Positions 1-5,622 of a stretch of DNA of 5,622 nt are shown one piece after another. Below the pieces are notes generated by a model. The model had not been told where the DNA came from and made no database searches. It saw only the letters and a program-made list of their open reading frames with translations. A program made the translations under genes and the position numbers. Origin of the DNA: Flavisolibacter sp. (GTDB taxonomy: Bacteria; Bacteroidota; Bacteroidia; Chitinophagales; Chitinophagaceae); NCBI GenBank assembly GCA_017745135.1, contig JAGIAB010000059.1:1-5622 (forward strand), written 5' to 3'. Numbering within the stretch: the first letter of the stretch is position 1; each line of letters begins with the position of its first letter.

Positions 1-27
1 GAATAAATAAGTCATAAAAAATATATT

Positions 28-855
28 ATGAAACAGAAAAATAAAATAACAGTTTTAATAATGTTACTGGCTGCAGCAAGTGTGCTTGTGCAATCGTGCG
101 GCAAGGATAATATGAAATACCCGTCATCAACATTATCAGGACGGTTCACTTACCAGGGCCAACCCGTTGGATTAATACACACCAACCCAGATGTTATCGG
201 CTCAGCCAACACCGCTACTTTGCTTTTACAGCAAGTAAAGGGAGATCAACCGGTATATGGTGCTGGAGAAGTCCGGGTTTATGCCAAGCATGATGGTAGC
301 TTTACCGCTAAATTTTTTGATGGTGAGTACAACATGAGAACGCAAACGAATAGAAATCCATTTGAGGACTTTACCACCCCCAAGGCTATTACAGTTAACG
401 GGAATACTGATTTAGGTAATATCGAGGTGGTACCCTATTGGTGGATGAGTAATTTCCAAACCACGTACACTGGTGGCGTTTTTACAGCTAATTTTAACCT
501 TACTAAAGTTTCTACTAACTCGGCAAGAACCTTAGAGAGAGTATACATATTTCTTTCTCCAACTAATACACCGGATATTCAGTCTGCTACTATAGGTTTG
601 GCAAAAAACTGGACTCCTGGTACAAATTCCGGGGGTATCGTGGTTCCTGCTGCTAATGGTAGTGGTAGTAATACTTGTACTGTTAAATTAGATTTGGTTG
701 CACTAGTGAATTCCACAGCAACTGCCGACAAAGATGCAGTTCAAAAACTGACTTCTTTTGGTGGTAATCGTACTATTTTTGCTACTGTGGCTGTTAAAAC
801 TACCGGAATAAATGATGCGTTATATTCAGATGCGATACAATTGCAACTGCCGTAA
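28..855 (+). CDS. DUF3823-family SusD-associated lipoprotein
   Basis: The 275-residue product starts with a lipoprotein signal peptide: a Lys-rich N-terminus, a hydrophobic core at about 8-21, and the lipobox VQSC with Cys24 as the lipidated residue. The Gly-Lys-Asp after Cys24 resembles the acidic tags that send Bacteroidota lipoproteins to the cell surface (inference). The segment at about 31-135 (SSTLSGRFTYQGQPVG, then DGSFTAKFFDGEY and VPYWW at 135-139) matches my recall of the DUF3823 N-terminal beta domain. Residues about 140-272 fit its C-terminal beta domain. Members of this family usually follow a susC/susD pair and are thought to be accessory surface proteins of outer-membrane glycan or nutrient uptake; their own activity is not established. 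The ATG follows an A/T-rich leader with no Shine-Dalgarno, normal for the phylum. Only 27 bases precede it, so the presumed susD partner lies outside. The gene is complete, and an intrinsic terminator 30 bp downstream suggests that it ends its operon. Confidence 0.8.
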   Translation: MKQKNKITVLIMLLAAASVLVQSCGKDNMKYPSSTLSGRFTYQGQPVGLIHTNPDVIGSANTATLLLQQVKGDQPVYGAGEVRVYAKHDGSFTAKFFDGEYNMRTQTNRNPFEDFTTPKAITVNGNTDLGNIEVVPYWWMSNFQTTYTGGVFTANFNLTKVSTNSARTLERVYIFLSPTNTPDIQSATIGLAKNWTPGTNSGGIVVPAANGSGSNTCTVKLDLVALVNSTATADKDAVQKLTSFGGNRTIFATVAVKTTGINDALYSDAIQLQLP

Positions 856-884
856 TATTTACTAATTACTACACAATTGAATTT

Positions 885-917
885 AAAGAGCCGGGCATAT
901 GTCCGGCTCTTTTGTTT
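885..917 (+). terminator. Intrinsic terminator after the DUF3823 lipoprotein gene
   Basis: AAAGAGCCGG at 885-894 pairs perfectly with CCGGCTCTTT at 903-912. A further G-U and C-G pair close the stem onto an ATAT tetraloop. A T-rich tail (TTTGTTTT) follows directly. It begins 30 bp after the stop codon, which is the classic geometry of a Rho-independent terminator for the upstream operon. Confidence 0.9.
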
Positions 918-955
918 TATACTTTTTGTCAATGTGGTAGATATGGATACAATGA

Positions 956-1051
956 TTTGCGAAACATTCTACCTACTTTGTTACTGGGGCGATAAAGCCT
1001 GCTGCAATTAAAACTACCGGAGCAAATGATGCGATATATTCAGATGCGTAA
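956..1051 (+). pseudogene. Remnant of a second DUF3823 gene (3' tail only)
   Basis: Bases 1008-1048 match 794-834 of the intact lipoprotein gene at 38 of 41 positions without gaps. Read in the equivalent frame, the segment encodes KTTGANDAIYSDA followed by a TAA stop (1049-1051), against KTTGINDALYSDA in the intact protein. Similarity extends upstream at protein level: TYFVTGAIK here against TIFATVAVK there, with a five-codon insertion between this block and the KTTG block. The frame is closed by TGA at 953-955, and no start codon or body of a gene is visible, so only about 31 codons of a homologous C-terminus remain. The upstream part has diverged more than a recent copy would. I read it as the tail of a deleted tandem paralogue rather than a working gene. 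A short gene-conversion or duplication event is an alternative. Confidence 0.6.
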
Positions 1052-1090
1052 ATGCTTAAGTAGAGCTTATACCTTATTAAAATTATTTTA

Positions 1091-1147
1091 GAAATCTCCG
1101 CAGGCTTAAATTCTCATAGAGTTTAAGCCTGCGGAGATTTCCGTTTT
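1091..1147 (+). terminator. Very long perfect hairpin, probable terminator
   Basis: The arms 1091-1110 and 1122-1141 are perfect 20-base inverted repeats. The 11-base spacer can extend the stem by a G-U pair and three more pairs (TCT/AGA), leaving a CAT loop. A short T run (1144-1147) follows after CG, so on the plus strand it can act as an intrinsic terminator. The minus-strand exit has no T run. It lies 39 bp after the stop of the paralogue remnant, which fits that lost gene's own terminator. The arm length is unusual, so a dispersed palindromic repeat is an alternative. Confidence 0.6.
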
Positions 1148-1309
1148 ACTTACCTCAGTTGAATGAATCTAAAAGAAAATCGAAAGCATGTTTTTTAACT
1201 AATAAGACATTGTTTGCTCCACCTGAAAACAAACCCCCAACCTCCAAATCCCTAACTTGCAAACCTATCGATGCACAAATCCGTCATTAATCTATCTAAC
1301 AGTACAATT

Positions 1310-3646
1310 ATGAATCGACTTCGTTTCACTTTGATTGCTTGTATTCTTATTGTGTCCACTCATGCCCAGGAAAAACTTGCCGAAAGGGATTATCAACGTG
1401 CCGAAAGCTTTCTCGGATATAGTACACAGAAATACATTGATCGCAATTTCACAACTCCTAATTGGATATCAGGTGATCGTTTCTGGTACCGGACACTCAC
1501 GCCCCAGGGGAGCGAATTTGTTTTGATCGATCCGGTTAAAAAAACTAAAACGCTTGCTTTCGATGCACAAAAACTCGCCGCTGCTCTTTCATCCGCAACA
1601 GGCAGAACGATTAACGCCACTTCTTTACCGTTTCAATCCTTCTCTTTTTCCGATGATAATAAATCTGTTTCTTTTTTAGCGAACGGTCAGTTCTGGAAAG
1701 CCAATCTTCAAAACTATAGGCTTGAAAAAGCAGAAGCTTCAAACAATGGAGTACGTTCGGGAAGAAAACCTTTGGAAGTAACTTCTCCTGATGGTACCAA
1801 AGCTGCTTTCATCCGCGACTGGAACCTTTGGGTGCGTGATACCAAAACAGGAAAAGAAACACAGCTTACAAAAGATGGCATCAAAGATTTTGGATACGCT
1901 ACCGATAATGCCGGATGGACGCACAGCGATGCCCCCGTGCTGAGATGGTCGCCGGACTCAAAAAAGATCGCCACATTTAAACAGGATCAACGCCAGGTTG
2001 GTGAAATGTATTTGGTTACTACCAATGTCGGTCATCCAAAACTGGAGCAATGGAAATATCCTTTGCCGGGTGATGAGCATATTCCCATGATCGCCCGTGT
2101 CATTATTGAAGTGGACAATCCCAAAGTAATCACACTTAACGTGGCTCCAGACCCGCACCGTGCTACTTTAAGCGATGATATTTCCAGCAGCGGAACCCTT
2201 GATGATGTGGACTGGAGCGAAGATGGGGCCTGGCTTGCATTCGTTTCTACCTCACGTGATCACAAGAATGAAAAATTCCGCATTGCCAATGCAATAACAG
2301 GTGAAGTGCGGGAAGTGTTCGAGGAAACGGTTGCTACACAATATGAATCCGGCTGGGGCACCATCAACTGGAAATTCTTACCAAAAACCAACGAGATCAT
2401 TTGGTTTTCCGAAAGAGACAACTGGGGACATTTATACCTTTATGATGCTGCCACCGGCAAACTGAAAAATCAAATCACTAAAGGCGAATTTGTAGTAAGT
2501 GAAATGCTGAAGGTAGATGAGCAAACCCGCAGCATTTATTTCTATGCCTTCGGATTACAAAAAGAAAATCCTTACTTCCGGTCACTATACAAAATTGGTT
2601 TTGATGGAAAGGGAATGACACTGCTGACTCCAGGCGATGGTTTTCACCAGGTACAATTCTCTCCTTCGGGAAAATATATTATTGATACCTGGTCCAGGCC
2701 CGATGTTCCTCCGGTAACTGTTGTCCGTGATATGACGGGCAAACAACTGCAAGAAGTGGAACGCACCGATGTATCGCGGTTGAAAGCAGCCGGTTGGAAG
2801 CCGCCAACACCCATTACCGTAAAAGCATACGATGGTGTTACCGATATTTATGGATTGCTGTACACGCCAACCAATTTAGATCCTTCAAAAAAATATCCCA
2901 TCATTGACTACATCTATCCCGGTCCGCAGGGCGGAAGCATGGGTGGTCAATGGGGCTTCATTGCATCCCGTGGCGACCATCAGGCACTGGCTGAATTAGG
3001 ATTTTGTGTATTGGTTCTTGAAGGCACCAGCAATCCCTTGCGCAGCAAAAGTTTTCACGACATGTATTATCCGGACATGAGCCAGAACACTTTGCCCGAC
3101 CAGATAACCGGCATTCGTCAACTGGCTAAGCGTTTCTCTTATATTGATACAACCCGTATTGGTATCTGGGGGCATTCCGGCGGCGGCTTTGCTACCGCAG
3201 CAGCCATGTTCCGTTACCCCGATTTTTTTAAAGTGGGTATCAGTGAAAGCGGTAACCACGACAACCGCAATTACGAAGACGACTGGGGCGAACGCTATAT
3301 CGGCTTGCTGAAAAAAAATCCTGATGGCACTGATAATTATACGACCCAGGCCAACCAGCTTTATGCAAAAAACTTAAAAGGAAAATTATTGCTGGCCCAT
3401 GGCCTTATGGATGATAATGTTCCTCCGTACAATACCTGGTTGGTGGTAGAAGCTTTACAAAAAGCAGGAAAGGATTATGACCTCATTGTATTTCCGAATG
3501 CCCGCCATGGTTATGGTGAGCACACCTACTACATGATGCGGCGCCGCTGGGATTATTTTGTAAAAAATTTACTGGGTGCTGAGCCACCAAAAGAATACCA
3601 GTTGCAAGCGCAGGTTGATCCGAGGAACGCAATGCCAACATTCTAA
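1310..3646 (+). CDS. Secreted S9-family (DPP IV-like) serine peptidase
   Basis: This is a 778-residue exopeptidase-type serine hydrolase, expected to cleave oligopeptides in the periplasm or outside the cell. I place the start at 1310 because MNRLRFTLIACILIVSTHA-QE is then a clean signal peptide; an in-frame ATG at 1271 would add 13 polar residues before it. Residues about 90-500 form the DPP IV N-terminal beta-propeller, with repeated blade motifs such as WSPDSKKIA and WSEDGAWLAF. Residues about 520-768 are the S9 catalytic domain: Tyr536 in YPGPQ as the likely oxyanion residue, nucleophile Ser623 in GHSGGG, Asp701 in GLMDDNVP and His733 in ARHGYG. The Glu-Glu motif of classical DPP IV (as in YEEE) is not seen; the equivalent stretch, residues about 198-212, reads DNAGWTHSDAPVLRW. 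Dipeptidyl-peptidase activity is therefore uncertain although the hydrolase fold is clear. The gene stands alone and is convergent with the stress-protein gene 71 bp away. Confidence 0.9.
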   Translation: MNRLRFTLIACILIVSTHAQEKLAERDYQRAESFLGYSTQKYIDRNFTTPNWISGDRFWYRTLTPQGSEFVLIDPVKKTKTLAFDAQKLAAALSSATGRTINATSLPFQSFSFSDDNKSVSFLANGQFWKANLQNYRLEKAEASNNGVRSGRKPLEVTSPDGTKAAFIRDWNLWVRDTKTGKETQLTKDGIKDFGYATDNAGWTHSDAPVLRWSPDSKKIATFKQDQRQVGEMYLVTTNVGHPKLEQWKYPLPGDEHIPMIARVIIEVDNPKVITLNVAPDPHRATLSDDISSSGTLDDVDWSEDGAWLAFVSTSRDHKNEKFRIANAITGEVREVFEETVATQYESGWGTINWKFLPKTNEIIWFSERDNWGHLYLYDAATGKLKNQITKGEFVVSEMLKVDEQTRSIYFYAFGLQKENPYFRSLYKIGFDGKGMTLLTPGDGFHQVQFSPSGKYIIDTWSRPDVPPVTVVRDMTGKQLQEVERTDVSRLKAAGWKPPTPITVKAYDGVTDIYGLLYTPTNLDPSKKYPIIDYIYPGPQGGSMGGQWGFIASRGDHQALAELGFCVLVLEGTSNPLRSKSFHDMYYPDMSQNTLPDQITGIRQLAKRFSYIDTTRIGIWGHSGGGFATAAAMFRYPDFFKVGISESGNHDNRNYEDDWGERYIGLLKKNPDGTDNYTTQANQLYAKNLKGKLLLAHGLMDDNVPPYNTWLVVEALQKAGKDYDLIVFPNARHGYGEHTYYMMRRRWDYFVKNLLGAEPPKEYQLQAQVDPRNAMPTF

Positions 3647-3717
3647 CAACACTGCAGGAAACGAATCACAGGTTTTGTACTAATGCCTGGAGAAGCAATG
3701 AAGAATACAATTGCAGC

Positions 3718-4533
3718 CTATTCATGCATAATAAAAACAAGTGCATTTGTTTCTTCAATTACAATATTAGACAGACTGCGGTGGAACAACCTCGATACGG
3801 CATTACCTCCGTAAGCACCCATAACAACAATGCACTGTTCATCGTTTTTGTGGATGAAGCTTACCAGCTCTCTTTGTAAATTTCCCTGAAGAATTTGTTT
3901 TTGAAGCGAAGGGAAATGCATGGGAAGCCAGTCGTTCAGGTAATCGTCAAACTTCATCCCGTTATCACCCTTGGGATTGATGGAAAGAACGGTGGATGGC
4001 AATTCCCTCCATTCAGGGAAAAGATAGCTGTACATTTTCATAGCGAGGATGCTGGAAAAACTTTCATCATAACAAAGCACAGCCTTTGCCGGCATTTGAA
4101 CCACCTGCGGCACCAACAGTACAGGACAGTGTGTGTCCATCAACAGGTCTCGTATAGAAATGCCGCCCAGTTCCTCCTTTGCATCGCAAAGAATCAGGTC
4201 AGTAAAGGCACTATGGTCAACTAAATCCTCAAGCGTAATATCGGTGGAGTAATCAATACTGCACGAAACATTTTTGGCTGCACAGTCATCTTTAAATAGC
4301 TGGATATCCGCCTCCGTAAGTTTCCTGCTTTCCTCTATCATTTCCGCTGTAGAAATAAGGCCGGTTGAAGCCAGTGGCAGATCGTTAGGAAAAGGATAGG
4401 TTACAGGAACAAAAGAAGGACTAAGAAATACGGCATGAATAACCGAATTGCTTTGCCTGGCAATTTTTATAGCAAATTGGGCCAGCGAATTTGAATAATT
4501 AGTGGCATTAAAGGCAACCAACAGCTTTTTCAT
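3718..4533 (-). CDS. Universal stress protein, tandem UspA domains
   Basis: The 271-residue soluble cytoplasmic protein contains two UspA-type alpha/beta domains, about 1-142 and 148-270. The start MKKLLVAFNATNYSNSLAQFA is a typical Usp beta1-alpha1 opening, with Asn9 where many members have Asp. The first domain ends in CPVLLVP (136-142) and lacks a recognisable nucleotide motif. The second carries MGAYGGNAVSRLFHRS (238-253), close to the Usp ATP-binding pattern G-x2-G-x9-G-S/T: Gly239, Gly242 and Ser253 are present but the third Gly is Arg252. Tandem Usp proteins of this length are common in Bacteroidota and are linked to starvation, redox and heat survival; no specific activity follows from the sequence. 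It is transcribed divergently from hsp20, and a -7-like element lies about 50 bp upstream. The TAG stop is 71 bp from the convergent peptidase stop. Confidence 0.87.
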   Translation of the reverse strand: MKKLLVAFNATNYSNSLAQFAIKIARQSNSVIHAVFLSPSFVPVTYPFPNDLPLASTGLISTAEMIEESRKLTEADIQLFKDDCAAKNVSCSIDYSTDITLEDLVDHSAFTDLILCDAKEELGGISIRDLLMDTHCPVLLVPQVVQMPAKAVLCYDESFSSILAMKMYSYLFPEWRELPSTVLSINPKGDNGMKFDDYLNDWLPMHFPSLQKQILQGNLQRELVSFIHKNDEQCIVVMGAYGGNAVSRLFHRSLSNIVIEETNALVFIMHE

Positions 4534-4583
4534 AACATTTTTATTTAGTTATAGAAAATACTGAGCCATGACTGCCGTTGTCC

Positions 4584-4591
4584 CAAAAATA
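4584..4591 (-). promoter_or_regulatory. Possible -7 promoter element of the usp gene
   Basis: Read on the minus strand these bases are TATTTTTG, a full match to the Bacteroidota -7 consensus TAnnTTTG. Transcription would start a few bases downstream and give a leader of about 45 nt before the ATG at 4533. No clear TTTG/TTG -33 element is found at the usual distance; that place is occupied by the palindrome at 4605-4634. An 8-base match in A/T-rich DNA can arise by chance. Confidence 0.35.
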
Positions 4592-4604
4592 ATAGTACTA
4601 AAAC

Positions 4605-4634
4605 AGAAAGAGTGATACGGATATCACTCTTTCT
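4605..4634. repeat. Perfect 13-bp palindrome upstream of usp
   Basis: AGAAAGAGTGATA (4605-4617) pairs perfectly with TATCACTCTTTCT (4622-4634) around a CGGA spacer. On the minus strand it is followed by GTTTTA, so it could end transcripts running leftward. It sits between two divergent genes, with no minus-strand gene visible to its right within the window, and its near edge is 13 bp upstream of the -7-like element of the usp gene. It is therefore either an operator for a dimeric regulator, an insulating terminator against antisense transcription, or the leftover terminator of a lost gene. The structure is certain; the role is inference. Confidence 0.6.
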
Positions 4635-4877
4635 TATTTCGGTTGCAACTATGTAAATAACTGCAGCCGTCATAGGTACCTGAACAGTTGGTCCGAGGTA
4701 CGCCATGAATATCATGATGCAATAGTCATGCCTTAACAAGGGTAATTTCAGTGAATAGTGGAATCTTGAAGTTTTTGATCAGAATTATTCTTAAGTGCAG
4801 TAGTACAGCCTCATCATTCCCTTTGGAATATTCTTTGTGGCAATAGAATTCTAATTACTCACTTAAAATTTTTTGTT

Positions 4878-5315
4878 ATGGCAAATCTTACCAGGCGAAG
4901 CGACACCGGCAGGAGCATGTCGCCGTGGAGAGACTTTTTTGACTCTGATTTTTTTGGAGCAGGATTTCCGCAAACAAGGGCTTCAATGCCGGCTGTCAAT
5001 CTTTCGGAAAGTGAGAACAGTTATAGCGTAGAACTAGTGGCCCCGGGATATAAAAAAGAAGATTTCAAATTAAGAGTGAATGATGATGTACTAACCATTA
5101 GTGCAGAATCGAAAATTGAAAGAAAGGAAGGGGGTGATGGAAGAGAATACAGTCGGAGGGAATATACCTCCAGTTCGTTCACCCGTTCGTTCCAGCTTCC
5201 CGACAACGCAAAGGATGATAGCATTTCAGCTAAATACAACGATGGCATTTTACAGGTAACCATTCCCAAAACAGAAAAGGAAACAAGAGCGTCGAAAGAG
5301 ATCAAGATCCAGTAA
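4878..5315 (+). CDS. Hsp20 / alpha-crystallin small heat-shock protein
   Basis: This is a 145-residue ATP-independent holdase chaperone that should bind unfolding cytoplasmic proteins in large oligomers. The short N-terminal arm (1-37) includes the SPWRDFFDSDFF segment typical of bacterial class A small heat-shock proteins. The alpha-crystallin domain spans about 38-132: PAVNLSESENSYSVELVAPG opens it, EDFKLRVNDDVLTISAE forms the next strands, and AKYNDGILQVTIPK (118-131) is the conserved closing motif, with the usual Leu replaced by Ile124. The C-terminal tail ends in IKI (142-144), the I-x-I motif that docks into a neighbouring subunit, so the protein looks complete. The start follows an A/T-rich leader without a Shine-Dalgarno. 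It is divergent from the universal stress gene, and a small ORF follows 69 bp downstream on the same strand. Confidence 0.93.
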   Translation: MANLTRRSDTGRSMSPWRDFFDSDFFGAGFPQTRASMPAVNLSESENSYSVELVAPGYKKEDFKLRVNDDVLTISAESKIERKEGGDGREYSRREYTSSSFTRSFQLPDNAKDDSISAKYNDGILQVTIPKTEKETRASKEIKIQ

Positions 5316-5384
5316 GGGCAAAGTGTTCCTGATGTGTAAAGCAGTAATAATTCTTCTTTGAAGAACTATTTATAAATTCTTTGT

Positions 5385-5585
5385 ATGCACACAGAAAAAA
5401 ACAAAGCCCCGCAAAACGACAAACCCTTTGTGCGGGGACAGATGATCAATTTAAACGAATATGCCGGTGATGAAGAAGATCACAGGATTGCAGCCGAAGA
5501 AGCAGCCACTTATTGCGAAGACTGCGAAAGAGCAATCAATAATGACCGGACAACCGTTGGGAAAAATGCTGTTATAAGGGAATGA
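5385..5585 (+). CDS. Small acidic CxxC protein, unknown function
   Basis: I do not recognise this 66-residue product. It is hydrophilic and acidic, with no signal peptide or membrane segment. After a charged N-terminus (1-18) comes GQMINLNEYAGDEEDHRI (18-35), then a likely helix rich in Ala and Glu ending in YCEDCERA with Cys44 and Cys47. The single CxxC pair could form a redox disulfide or half of a metal site; either is inference. It lies on the same strand as hsp20, 69 bp downstream, and no strong terminator separates them (only a weak ttcttc/gaagaa hairpin at 5351-5365 with no good T run), so co-transcription is plausible. The ATG has the A/T-rich leader seen at the other starts here; Met20 is a possible later start. 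Its structured composition and location favour a real gene, but there is no homology support from me. Confidence 0.55.
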   Translation: MHTEKNKAPQNDKPFVRGQMINLNEYAGDEEDHRIAAEEAATYCEDCERAINNDRTTVGKNAVIRE

Positions 5586-5622
5586 CTTGATACCGGAATC
5601 AATCTGGATGTTAAACTGCATG

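Larger units (their letters stand above)
856..1309. other. Intergenic region between lipoprotein and peptidase genes
   Basis: This 454-bp gap holds an intrinsic terminator, the 3' remnant of a DUF3823 gene and a long hairpin, each listed separately. The last 160 bp before the peptidase gene are A/T-rich and should carry its promoter. The nearest match to the Bacteroidota -7 element (TAnnTTTG) is ATTGTTTG at 1209-1216, with a T run at 1191-1196 in roughly the -33 position. Two mismatches in the TA make this too weak to call a promoter. I see no other gene here. Confidence 0.6.
4534..4877. other. Divergent intergenic region between usp and hsp20
   Basis: These 344 bp must carry the promoters for both stress genes. 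The half near the universal stress gene has a perfect 13-bp palindrome and a -7-like element, listed separately. A weak 6-bp inverted repeat (GTACCT 4676-4681 with AGGTAC 4696-4701) lies in the middle. In front of hsp20 the best -7-like string is ATTCTTTG (4830-4837), which lacks the TA and has no clear -33 partner, so I do not call it. I see no CIRCE-type 9-bp inverted repeat and no obvious RNA thermometer stem covering the hsp20 start. A 64-codon minus-strand frame at 4545-4739 runs through the palindrome and is not convincing as a gene. Confidence 0.55.

Noticed and set aside
1271..1309. Earlier in-frame ATG for the peptidase gene
   Set aside because: It would put 13 polar residues before an otherwise perfect signal peptide; the ATG at 1310 has the better leader and product.
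3647..3717. Expected bidirectional terminator between the convergent peptidase and usp genes
   Set aside because: I looked for inverted repeats on both strands and found none longer than a few bases with a T run.
3895..4224. 109-codon plus-strand frame inside usp
   Set aside because: It lies wholly antisense to a well-supported Usp coding region and its product resembles no family I know.
4545..4739. 64-codon minus-strand frame with hydrophobic stretches upstream of usp
   Set aside because: It runs straight through the perfect palindrome and the -7-like element, shows no family motif, and occupies the only space available for two divergent promoters.
5351..5365. ttcttc/gaagaa hairpin between hsp20 and the small CxxC gene
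   Set aside because: Only six A/T-rich pairs with a 3-base loop and no proper T run, so too weak to call a terminator.
5374..5384. ATTCTTTG string just before the small CxxC gene, similar to the one upstream of hsp20
   Set aside because: As a -7 element it would place the transcription start inside or after the ATG; it is better explained as A/T-rich leader.

Overview
The window looks like chromosomal DNA from a member of the Bacteroidota, most likely the Chitinophagia/Sphingobacteriia side. The reasons are a DUF3823-type SusD-associated lipoprotein, start codons preceded by A/T-rich leaders rather than Shine-Dalgarno sequences, one good match to the Bacteroidota -7 promoter element (TAnnTTTG), and moderate GC content. 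The assignment rests on gene families and signals only; no species can be named.

Left part (1-1150). A complete DUF3823-family lipoprotein gene (28-855) probably closes a SusC/SusD glycan- or nutrient-uptake operon lying off the left edge. It ends in a textbook intrinsic terminator (885-917). Just beyond is a short in-frame stretch (956-1051) that repeats the last codons of the same lipoprotein. It is followed by a second, very long perfect hairpin (1091-1141). The simplest reading is that a tandem paralogue was deleted, leaving only its 3' tail and its terminator.

Centre (1310-3646). A secreted S9-family (DPP IV-like) serine peptidase of about 778 residues has a signal peptide, a beta-propeller and an alpha/beta-hydrolase domain with a visible Ser623-Asp701-His733 triad. 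The Glu-Glu motif that classical DPP IV enzymes use to hold the substrate N-terminus is not visible, so its exact specificity is open.

Right part (3718-5585). This is a small stress module. A tandem-domain universal stress protein gene (minus strand) is convergent with the peptidase gene and divergent from an Hsp20/alpha-crystallin small heat-shock gene (plus strand). Their 344-bp shared upstream region holds a 13-bp perfect palindrome beside a -7-like element for the stress-protein gene. Downstream of hsp20 is a 66-residue acidic ORF with a CxxC pair that I do not recognise.

I see no tRNA, rRNA, CRISPR array, transposase or phage gene. Most of the window is ordinary Bacteroidota content. 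The items most worth following are the paralogue remnant, the palindrome between the two stress genes, and the small CxxC protein.
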